Positions 13,415-24,400 of a DNA stretch of 60,000 nt are shown here, one piece after another; position 1 is the first letter of the stretch; every line of letters begins with the position of its first letter. The notes beneath the pieces are model-generated. The model saw only the letters and a program-made list of their open reading frames with translations, had not been told where the DNA came from and ran no database searches. Source of the DNA: Chrysomallon squamiferum (lineage: Eukaryota; Mollusca; Gastropoda; Neomphalida; Peltospiridae); NCBI GenBank assembly GCA_012295275.1, contig CM022673.1, forward strand, positions 19,771,810 to 19,831,809. The letters run 5' to 3'. Made by a program: the position numbers and the translations under genes.

Positions 13415-14977
13415 GTCTGTGGTTGTGTATATATAAACACATGAACTGACCTTACTAGTAACCTCTGGTGTTCCAGCTACTAATATTTCCCACAGGATAA
13501 CAAAATTCTAACTCCAGTAGTCTACTGGGCTGCTACTTTATTCCCAATCTATCCAGTTTTCAAGACACTTTGTTCATTCATGTGTGCACACTCCTGGCAT
13601 CAGTAATAATTAATATTTCAGGGTTTTGGAGCCAAAAGTGGTGATTGGACGGTATGATTGTCATTTTCAAAGCTTACATTTTGGGAGATAAAACTGTTTT
13701 TGATGTTTTACCACTATGGCAACTACCTTGCAAAGCAGATGAAAACAAATAGCTGTAAAAAACTAAAATGCCAAGAGGAATTGTTTTGTTATGGAAAATG
13801 GAATTTGAATGGATACGGTCCAACTATGAAAAAAAATTGCCATGAAGAAAATCAGTTTGGAGGTTAAAAAGATAAGATGATTTCATATACCTATATACTA
13901 GCTGCTAGCTCTTTCTCTTTCCACTGCTAAAGAACACAGTCATACCAAATTGGATTTGTTTTCTCCAAAATAAATAACTTTGTTGTAAGGCAGCTTTATG
14001 TGATTTTTTAGAGGGCATCTACCACTTCCAGCAGTGCAAGGAGTGGTTGTTTTCGTCCAATCACAAGAACCTGCCAAACCTTTTCCATTCAAACTATTTG
14101 ATCATTCCATGCATATTTATTTTATAAAAACCTTGTCTAAATGGGCTTTTGAGGTAAAAAGGTCCAGGGTGTGTTGTGAAGTCATATACTTATTTCTAAG
14201 AACAACATCTGTAATCATCAATTCCATTTTCATGACTTCATCCAAATATCATACATGTTCTGCATTGTCATCAACATCACTTTCATCCACTATGCCATCA
14301 CTTTTGTACTTGTCTTTTGATTTTATGTAGACCAAGATATTTTCCCAGTTCACAACAGGCTTGGGCATGTGAGAACCATCTCCATGTGAATTTGTTCACC
14401 TCTTCATATTTATACACTATTTTACATCTCATTTTTCCACCACTTGTGTTCTTTTTGTATTCAGAATTATGAAGGAAGAATATTTAAACTTAGACAGCTA
14501 TGAACAATTTGATAACAGCATGTTCCATCATAGCTTGCAGGGAAAACCAAAGTCTATGGGACATTTTACTCTCGATGCAATTTTCTGAATAATGTACCTG
14601 TATAAAGTTATGTTTCCAACTGATTTACAAATCGAATCAGTAAAAGGTGTGGAAATGTTTCAAAATGTTTTCAAAGGATATGCTATTTTTTCAAATTTTT
14701 TGGAATTTGTTTTTCTGAAATGTTAAATTTTTTACAGATTTTGAGAAAGGATACCATCTAAATAGTGTTTGAAATAGTTTTAAATAGATTTTGAAATACA
14801 TTTTTTCCCCACAAATTATTTGTATTAAATGTTACAAATAGATTTTGAGAAAGGATACTTTGTAAATTGTTTTCGAAATAGATATAAACAGACTTATAAT
14901 CGTTTTTTTCTAGAAATGTGTCTTTAAACACCTTAATGTTTTTATATATAGTTTTATGTATGGAAATGTTTTTAAAT

Positions 14978-15181
14978 ACATACATATACATATACATATA
15001 TATATATATATCTATACATGCATACATACACGTACACATATGCACACATACATACACATAAATACATATACATTTCATATATATATGTATACGTGTGTGT
15101 GTGTATATATATGTGTATGTGTGTATGTGTATGTGTATGTATATGTATATATGTTTATATGTGTATATATGTATATATGTA

Positions 15182-15253
<72 letters not shown>
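14978..15253. repeat. Composite TA/TG/CA tract, alternating purine-pyrimidine
   Basis: About 275 bp made almost wholly of TA, CA, TG and their mixtures. Its right end is an uninterrupted (GT)(TA)(CA) block centred near 15205: a GT run at 15183-15196, a TA run to 15214, then a CA run to 15253. It is self-complementary, so the strand can fold on itself. Open frames through it on both strands are low-complexity artefacts. Confidence 0.9.
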
Positions 15254-15254
<1 letters not shown>

Positions 15255-16278
15255 TTATTTGGAAAATGTAAATTTGTAAGCCTGGATGTGACATCTGTCT
15301 TTTCAGTAATATTTCATTAATATTATATCCACCTCTTAAATCAGGTGTGAAGACAATATATCTACAATATAATGTCTATGAAAAACCTACTTTGCCTTTT
15401 TTAATATCACAATTTGTACATTTAATTTGCAAATCATACAATGTCACATTCTGGCTACTTCGACATATAAAAGTTAATATTATTTAAGAAACATTCCTTA
15501 GAAACAAAAATACTTTTCAGTTTTCCTCCTACTCAACAGGACCAACTAATTAGAAGCTATGTAAGTAATAGCTTATGCTAAATGGTTAAAACAACTAACT
15601 GAAAGTTTGATCCAGGATGTGACAACCAAGATGGCTGATGGCTCAGAAAATACATGTATGTACAGCAGTTATCAAATATCTATAAGTAGTCAAATGAGCA
15701 GAGAATTGTGTAACAAGTAGATGACAGATAAGAATATATTTCACAATGTTCAATAATTTGGACCAAATGGGTAGTTAGAAGAATGAAAGACATGAACCTA
15801 TATGGAAAATTGTGAACCAGAATGCCTGGCTGCAGAAAGATAAAGAAAGAGAAGGCAGAGAGAAAGAAATAATGAAAATTTAACAGAACAGCAAAGAGAA
15901 AACAAAAGGAAAGACTGAAAAAAAAAAACCAGAACCACACACCAACTAAAATGCTCCCAAAGTATCACAGCACAGGTAGGGAAAGCAGTGAAAAGGTTAG
16001 TTAGAGGCTACCAGTCTCCCTCTAAAGAAGGCCTGTCAGTTGCAGAGTGAATGGGAAAACAAAATGTTAGATAAAATAACTGTTTTAAATTTCCGTATTC
16101 ATTAATGATGACAAAAAGTGATTTTACTTATATTTTTTCCTTATTTTTTATTATAAAAAATGTATTATGGACAAGTATGCTTGATGTGTTAACCAAGCAA
16201 AAATGTCTTGTATAGAAAAAGAATAATCAACTGTTTAACACATTGCACAAATGGACCACAGAATGGCCAATATATACA

Positions 16279-16318
16279 CACACATACACACAAACGTATA
16301 TATATATATATATACATA
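16279..16318. repeat. CA/TA microsatellite
   Basis: Short composite of CA-type repeats followed by an uninterrupted TA run. No coding role is visible. Confidence 0.75.
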
Positions 16319-18212
16319 TTTCATTAAAATTCAAAATTAAGTTATTATCAGGTTCCGAATTTGTACCCAAATTAAATCAGAAACAGCTGAGAACTTTGGA
16401 ATCAGTACTTCAAGATTATCAGTTATTTCAACAATGTCAACATTGCGGCAATTGTAAATTATTGGGAAAATTATTTTATATCTGTCTTTACATTTGCCCA
16501 GTTCAACATTTATTCTAAAAGGTTTTTGTGTTTGTAATGAGCAAATTCAAAAAGCTTCTTTCAAGTCTGAAAAGGTCAGTTTCAGTTTTCGGGATTATTT
16601 GAAAATGATCCTCCAATATCCGTTGTCACAGGAATGTAATTTCATGTCCAATATCTTATTTTTGACAGAATTCTAACTGCAACATATTTTGTGCTTGGCT
16701 AACATACTGGTGTGTGTTTTTTTTTGGTTAGTTGCAGGTTATCAAATACACAACACTTTTGGAACTAGGTTAGTTCAGATTTGATTTCAGTTTTGGTTTG
16801 TTTGTTACTGATCATAGACTGAAATTTTATTATGTCATGAAGCCTGCATCTGGTCTTTTTGCAGATTACTGTAGATCCAGAACCTGAGTGAAGTGGAATA
16901 TTATGTTCGACTTTATATGGTTTAAATGTGTCTGTTGGACCCAGGGGCTTTTCTAATTCTCTGATTTAATTTTCCTTAGAACATGGTTTGAATAACCTCT
17001 GAATTTCAAAACACAAAATGGGACTGAACAGGCTTCATTAAAATTTTCTTTGTTACCTGAATTTCTGTGCACCTAATGACTTCAGATTTAACTATATATT
17101 TAAATATATGATGCTGTTTGTACAAGACAGATGCCACTGCACACATACACATGAACTGAACAATATATGTGTATGTGTGTATGTTTTTGTAGTGTATTTT
17201 GTTAATTTGGAAATGTCAATAATAATATACTGTGTGAAAAGTGAAAAGGGTGTCCATGTATCTACAAAAAGTACTGTACAAAACTGCAGAATTGCATGTG
17301 CAAATTTTTCAGACAGAATTTAAAAAAATGAAATGTCACAAATTAATTTGAGATCTTCAAATAATATAAATAACAATAGCAAAGTGACAGCATTTAACTT
17401 CACTGAAAAAATAAATACAAAACATCATAAACTTGGTGTTGGAAATCAACTAACATGAAATTAAAGTCTTACAGCTAAGACCTGTAAAAGGAATTAACAG
17501 AATTACTTCCAAATGAAACAAATTAACAAGGCTTAGGTAGGTACATTTTTTTTAATGTGTATTATTTTGTTTATAATCACAAGCAATTACATACAATAAA
17601 ACAAGAAATAAAAATAAAATGGGAGTACTAAACTTTTACAACAGACATGCAAAATAAGTATAGGTTTGACTGTATTTGACCCTATAGTTTGGAAGAAAAG
17701 AAATAATGCAGTTAGAAATTTTAATGTTAAGTAAATGAAAATAAATATAGTGTTTGGTTATTTTCTGCAGAAGTATTTCTTTTGACTGTGACTGAATGAA
17801 ACAAGACACTTCTTGGAGTATCCATTCAGGAGGTGGTTCGATTCCACCAAGTGTCCACATTATGCCACATGTCAAAGAAGTCTACTGTTGGATATTTTAT
17901 ATAATAAATGACTGGATTTCTACATATCTGATTCTAGATTAACTTGCTAATAAGATTAAAATAATAATATGTACTATACTTAGCTAAAAACAACCTTATA
18001 AACACTTCCTTTCTTTAAAATCATTAAAAGTCAGTATCCTTTTATTTTCATAATAAGAATCCAAAGAGAAAGTAATTAATGGTACATAGTGAATTTTTGT
18101 TTTCAACTTCTGTACTCTCATCATTAATACATTCTAATTTATTTATTTCCTATTAAACTATTTGATAATTTTACTGTTTGTAATTACTTTTTAATTGTTA
18201 TAAAATATGAAA

Positions 18213-18214
<2 letters not shown>

Positions 18215-18248
<34 letters not shown>
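18215..18248. repeat. (TA)17 microsatellite
   Basis: Uninterrupted TA dinucleotide run in intergenic DNA, followed about 90 bp later by an impure CA repeat (18338-18372). Confidence 0.9.
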
Positions 18249-18252
<4 letters not shown>

Positions 18253-18680
18253 CCTTTATAAGGATTAACTATCTTATTCTTTTAATTATTTAATTAACTA
18301 TATTGCTAATAATATATCAGTTTTAAAAGGTAAATGTGTGCACACACACGCAGACGCACATACACACACACTAAAACCATATGAACTGCATTTTGATTGT
18401 CATGCTGAAACAGAATTTATTAATTCTAGATTAAGTGATTATGTTATAATTGTTTTAAGCTGAAACCAGTTTAAAACAAAAGCATTTTATTTGCACTGTT
18501 TGTATTTTTAACTAACAGATATGTTTCTTTCAGTTATAGATTTGCCAGTTGTAAGAATAAAAATAAAAATCTTTAATAGAATTTACTCAGAATAAAATCA
18601 AAATGAAATAAAAGTTAAGTAAATCACAATACCAAATGTGCATATTTATTATATAGGTATACATAAAAATAAATAAGATA

Positions 18681-19070
18681 CTGATGACCCTTGATATCAT
18701 GGACTAATAGGGAGAGAACTAGTCTGGAAAATTACAAATTAACTCTAAAATTTACCAAAACATTAAACTTTAGTAATATAATAATCTAAAAACAATATCA
18801 GACTTAAAAAGTGTAAACAAATGTCAAGAAAATGTAAAAAACATACAATTACAGAAAAATATAGGGTATGTTGGGTCAAATGTGTTAGTTTGGGATGTTT
18901 ACGGATGCAAATGTAAAATTGCTGTGATCCTATTCTGGGAACACAGAAGAACTAAGATGTAAGGTTTCAAGTAGGAAACGGTGGTAAATTCAAATTTTGT
19001 GAATTTTCAAGATTTGCTCTGGATTTCTGAAATCCAGAAAACTAGTGTCCATGAAATCAAGGGTCAACAA
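18681..19070. mobile_element. MITE-like element B, copy 1, 390 bp
   Basis: Terminal inverted repeats of about 24 bp share the core TGACCCTTGATWTCATGGAC, with W = A on the left and T on the right. TA flanks both ends (18679-18680 and 19071-19072), which fits a Tc1/mariner/pogo target duplication. There is no open frame. An internal stretch (ACCAAAACATTAAACTTTA, about 18757) recurs in the copy near 38750-39115, showing a repeat family. Confidence 0.75.
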
Positions 19071-19501
19071 TACTAAAGTAAAATAACCTATCTGGATATT
19101 TTTATTTCATTGTTCATTTATTTATACAGGTCAAAATTTTATTTATGTAAAATTAAACTTTCTATGTTTGTTCTTTTACATTTAAAAAAATGTAATAATC
19201 AATATCAATCTATCCAGTATCTTAAATATTTGTTACATATTTAGCTTGGAACAAATGTGATGAATTAAATGTGTATACACTACTGCAACCATTTTATTAT
19301 TATTTTTTTTCTTCTTCTTCAGAAGCATGCTTTATATAAAAACAATTCAACAAATTACACCTGTAAAATATAAATATCATCCAGATGACTGAATCCATTA
19401 AAACTGTAAAATTTGTTTCAACAAAAGTAATATATTTAAGTATGTTAAACTATCTGGATAACAGTACTCTAAAATATTAGTATTTTATTTACTTAATTTT
19501 T

Positions 19502-19507
19502 TTTATT
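19502..19507 (-). promoter_or_regulatory. Candidate MPLKIP polyadenylation signal
   Basis: AATAAA on the minus strand, about 130 nt past the MPLKIP stop codon. Another lies at 19484-19489. Confidence 0.4.
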
Positions 19508-19635
19508 AGCATTTTTTTCCTTCCTTAAAATCACTAATGAATTTCAGCAATTCTGTTTGAAAGAAAATGATTTTTGGCAAGTTACTAACAAGAGGCCTAC
19601 TGTGTGTATTAATAAAAACTTTGGGCACTGTTGTA

Positions 19636-20502
19636 TCACGTTGTAGTGGATGGAGAATGTGATACAGGAACAGGAATCAAATCACGCCATGGGTCGTCCA
19701 ACATACTTGTGTCATAATATATTTCAATATTATTGCTTCCTCCATAATTTGCTTTGGAATCATATCTTGGACTCTGTGAAATAGATATTATAATAATTTT
19801 CAACCTTTAAAACTGTATTATTTGATAAAAATGAAAAATATTTTAAAAATTACTTATTATTTTCAGGATTATGGTTTCCACATTGACTAATTATTCATTA
19901 TTTAATTGGTTTACTATTTAGCACAAAATTATATTAGATGAGAGAACAAAGTTTATACTTATAACTTATATGATATAATATTCGAAGTTGTAAAAATCTA
20001 AACATCTCTTTATCTTTTTACTTGAACGTTATTGCTAGCTTTCCTGCTAAATTTAAATAAATTCATGTAATATAATTTTAAAAGAAATATATTCTTAACA
20101 TGCAGTTTTTAAGTAATTTAATTTTTAAAATCAAACCTTGTGGTTATAATTCGTCGTTTCTGGAAATCTTTTAGGCGAAGACCTTGATTGTGACCTATCA
20201 TTCCATATAACTGATTGCTGAGTTCTAGATATATTATGACCATTTAGAGTAAACTGCCTAGGTTGTGAGCTTGTAGGGGATTTAAAAACGTCTTGATGAT
20301 AGGGATGATACTGACGCTGAGTATGTGAATATCCACAATTTCGTCCTCGATACGGACCTTGAGCTTCGCAGCCTGGTCTAAAATTAGGAGAGTTTTGTGG
20401 AAATCGAGGCTGATTCTGTCTTATATTTTGATACTCGTTTCCTGGTGATCGCGGACAATAACTCTGAGCTGGAGAACCCCACGAAGCCATTATAAAATTC
20501 AA
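19636..20502 (-). CDS. MPLKIP: M-phase-specific PLK1-interacting protein (TTDN1)
   Basis: Small nuclear protein whose human orthologue is mutated in non-photosensitive trichothiodystrophy and has been tied to TFIIH integrity and lariat debranching. Exon 1 is 20502-20137 and exon 2 is 19773-19636, with a GT-AG phase-0 intron of 363 nt. The second ATG (20490, MASWGS) gives 163 residues; the first (20502) adds four. The human protein is 179. Exon 1 is a disordered P/Q/S/R-rich region. Exon 2 carries the conserved C-terminal block YYDTSMLDDPWRDLIPV, matching the human NYFKPSMLEDPWAGLEPV. That block decides the call, since the N-terminal part is too low in complexity to identify alone. The gene is head-to-head with WDR24. 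Confidence 0.88.
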
Positions 20503-21464
20503 TTAACAAATTACAAAATGAAACAAAATAAAAAAACCCAGTCAGAAAATATTAACTGGTATTTTCTACAATTGACGCACCGTTATTAATAATGTAACTA
20601 CGCAGTATTTTCTATTATTTCGCAATACGATTACCCGAGTACCAGTCCTGGTTTGAATACGCGACAAAATAATATCGGTCTTAAAATTTAAAGTAGGTTT
20701 CTTATGCAGTGTTATTAAAATTTAAAAAAAGGTTAAAATATTTTATATTACGAAACGAAAAACAGAATTCATTATTTTTAAAGAACAAAAATATTGATTG
20801 AAAACGATTATTCATGCTGGCATATTTAAAAATCAAAACCAATGTAAAACATTACTAAATTTGTCAATGAATTCAATGATCGTAATCGATCTTCCGTTTG
20901 ATGATCAGAATTTGTGATTTTCTTCACACTTTCAGTTATCATTCGAAAAATCATAAATTAGGAAATTTTTTGTCATAGATGTGGCTGATGAATCCTGAAA
21001 ATGAATAAGTAATTAACATGTGAACATAATTTACCTATGCTAGTAATTTTATAATTTGTTATAAAAAGTGGGGAGAATTAAATAACAAAAGAAACTAGTA
21101 CACTTTTAAACTTTTAAAGGCATTTGTAGTTTTCTTTTCTTTTCTTATTATATATATATTTTTTTATGAAAACATTTATTTTGACCATATATAAATAGGC
21201 ACATACAGTGATACACTAATGTGAAGGGAAAACTTTTTTTTTATTTGGTTCACATTTAATAAAAATTAATAGATCAATAACACCTTCCCATTTCTTCATC
21301 CATCCTTCGTTGTTTCTTGACATAATCTTTTAAATATATCATGCTTCTTATGTATTTCAAGTATGACATGCTTTTTTCTTCCATCTTTCTTTTCTTTATA
21401 CTATGTCTGAATACTGATGCAGTCATTGTTCCTGTCCAAACTGTTAAAAGTGTTTTATTTTTAG
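20503..21464. promoter_or_regulatory. Shared upstream region of MPLKIP and WDR24
   Basis: The two genes diverge from a 1-kb interval with no coding exon. The MPLKIP-proximal part (about 20570-20700) has more CpG than its surroundings, which suits a promoter. A possible WDR24 leader exon ends before GTAAT near 21009, and the next acceptor, TTTTAG, ends at 21464. A bidirectional promoter is an inference from layout only. Confidence 0.45.
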
Positions 21465-24400
21465 TGTTCCCAATGACAGATTATGGAATGAATTTTAGTT
21501 GTGAGGGTCCAGTTAATGCTATTGCTGTCAACAAAGATTGTTCTTTTGTAATAGCAGCTGGCAGAACAGGTAAAATCCTTTTTTTCTCATGACCTATAAC
21601 ATAAGTTGCAGAATGAGTATTCCTGCACTGCACAGAACAGTTGTGAAGACATAATTGTTAATCTTTGAATTTAATTGCTTATTTTATAAACTATGCCCAT
21701 TATCTAAGGTTATAAAAGTTCAAGACTAGAATTTATCTGTTTTCTAAATATTTATTTTTCTTGTTTAAGAAATTCATCAAATTTAATTTGTAATCGGAAA
21801 ATGAAATAAAATTTGTCAATTAGAAAATATAAAAATATATCTTACTTAAAATTTGATATTTCATAGAAAACATAAAACCATGTCTTAATTAAAATCTGAC
21901 ATTTGTAGTGATTGCTTTAATAAAAAATTTTCTGTCAGTGTTATTTTATGTATTATCTGTGAAAATATGTAGTAACAAATCAAAATTATGAATGTCTCAT
22001 CCAAAATAATGTATTTTCAGTTTTTCGGATTATATCAATTGAAGATGACATGTTTAAAGAGAGAGCAAATCTTCGTGTTGGAAACAGGATTAACCTGAAT
22101 TATTCAGCTGCTGATGTTTCTTGGAATCACATTGATGGTAAAACAATATGTTTATATTTCTTACTAATAAGTACTAAGTCACATCATTATGTACTCCTGG
22201 ATTATATTTTTATATAAAATAAAATGGAATAAAGCAATAGTAAATGAAAGCTCTAAGTAACAAGTATTGTTGTTTCTCACATTAACATACATTATTAACA
22301 TACATCAAAATTACATTTTCTCTTTCTAAATTAAAGCTGAAAAATAATTAATTGATAAGATATGAAAACATAATTTTTATATATGTTTTCTTATGGAAAC
22401 ATTATGAATTAATTGTTCTTTTTAAATAGATTTTTATTTTACCTTTTTTAATTTACTGTGTTGGTATTATTATTACATATAATATTAAATTGCAAGATTT
22501 ATCATTATTGTTTTATCTGTTATGTAATGTGAAATTCTGTAATTTGTATCATTGTTAGTATTTTTTCTAAATATACAATCATTACACATTAAATGTGAAA
22601 TAGTTACTGTTGTGCTTTTATTTTACAGAATCTATTCTAGCATCTGCTGCAACAAATGGTTCTGTTGTGATTTGGGATTTAAATAAGATTTCCAGATCAA
22701 AACAAGGTAATATTACTTATCCCAATCTACTTATAAAGATACTACATTAGAAAACATTCATGTGATTGTATGTGCAGAAAATGCAGAAAATTCCTATCCT
22801 AAGTATCAGATAAAAAAAGGAATATTCAACGTAATTATTATGTTACATAACATATTTCAAAAGAACATCAAAATCTTTATTAAGTATTTGTTGTGCAGTC
22901 TAGGATGGTACATGATGTCAAAATTAGAAAACTGAAAAATAGGATGAAAACAGAAATTTTTATTTTATTATTATTCTTGTTTTTGTCTCTATTTTGAATA
23001 TTTAATGTTTTTACCAACTTGTTACAAAAACTTTGTAAAAAAAGGGAATAAAAGAAACTGATATTAATGCTGATAAAACATTTGTAACTGTCATTTCTTT
23101 TGTCGGTGCCCATGTTCATCAATGTTTCCATCTGAGGAGTTTGGGCTATTTAATCTAGTTATCCTGTAATGACATGAACAATTGGACAGAGCCATACTTA
23201 ACAAAGTATCATGTAGCATGCATTTTTCTGAGAGCTCATGTGGTTGGAAGAAAGAGGGCTTACCATATATTACACAGTGAATGGGATTTGTAGAGAAACA
23301 TTAACATTTTTGCACAAAACTGGACAAAATGCACTCATCAAGTACTTCGAAAAACGTACATGGAAATGTTAAAAATTATCCATACTTTGAAGATGGAGGA
23401 TAGTGTTTATGTGACACATTTTCTTTCAAATTTTGCTGAGACACATGGAATGCATTTGCCATGATCAGTCCATGGGTGCTGGCAAGTGGATTTGATGTTA
23501 CCAACAAATTGCTCAAAACTGAAAGTGTATGATGATTACTGTACTGTTATTACATTGACTGATCATCAAAATGTTTCTGTTGCGACATTTCACCAACTGT
23601 GGAGCAATCCTTGCTCTTTACTGTGACAATATGCCCTGCCAGTGATTTATGCTAGTTTTGTCAGAGATCCCAGCAAAATATGAGTCAGGTTGCAAACAAG
23701 TCAGATGAAGAAAAGGCAAACCTACATAAGATTGCCATTGAACATTTGTATCATGTCAGCAGAGAGCAAGTATTCTTTCAAATGATTTGGAAAGAAAAAC
23801 AAAAGGCCAAAATATACCAAGAGTTTGAAGTAGTGTCAAAGCAGGTGACTTTCTTAATTGATGAGTCAGTACAGAAAAGGAAACGTGTTAATTGTATGAT
23901 TAGTCTTCTCCATTACTATCTTCAGAACTATAGCTTGAGGGATGAAAAACATGCTTTGGAAACTACTCACTGGTCGATAATGACTCGGTGAGAAATTGAC
24001 TGTCTGCAAGGCATAGCTCAAGTGATTTAGCAGTTTAGCTCAATGTACCATATCTTGGTGGACTGTAAGATGGTACTGTTTTTGTTCCTGTGTATAACTG
24101 GTCAGCTTTCCTTGGACAAACTGAGATATATGAACATTTCCATATTTAGTAAAGCAGTATAGCAGTCAAAATAAATGTGTATTGATATTCTGAACCCACC
24201 TATCAGAACCTGCTTAAAGTGTATACTGATAACTTGAATGACAGTAGTCAGATGAGATCAAGCCAAATGATCTTGATATTAAGGAGCCATAGTACTTATG
24301 TTAGTGAAGGAGTTGCCGCATCTACATCTTGAAGTACATATCAAATGTTATGGGTCAAATAGGTGAAGAGAGTGCAACTCCAACACCATCACCACCACAT

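Larger units (their letters stand above)
7429..19635. other. Gene-free stretch: CDK12 3' UTR and intergenic DNA
   Basis: About 12 kb with no supported coding exon. It holds the CDK12 3' UTR, an uninterrupted T run at 9513-9540, TA and TTTA microsatellites, a 280-bp alternating purine/pyrimidine tract (14978-15253), a purine-rich run near 15838-15930 and two MITE-like elements. The segment 13620-14340 has a few short open stretches on both strands that may be an old element, but I could not assign it. Confidence 0.75.

Noticed and set aside
14758-15294. Long open frames on both strands (up to 178 codons)
   Set aside because: They run through a TA/TG/CA repeat tract. The proteins are only Y, I, H, T, V and C repeats, with no homology or splice context.
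17805-17855. tRNA gene
   Set aside because: Too short for a nuclear tRNA: no D-arm and no 7-nt anticodon loop. Kept only as a tRNA-like finding.
21341-21472. Upstream ATG frame giving WDR24 a hydrophobic N-terminus
   Set aside because: GATOR2 subunits are soluble and the family has no such segment. A good acceptor (TTTTAG) ends at 21464, so this is more likely intron.
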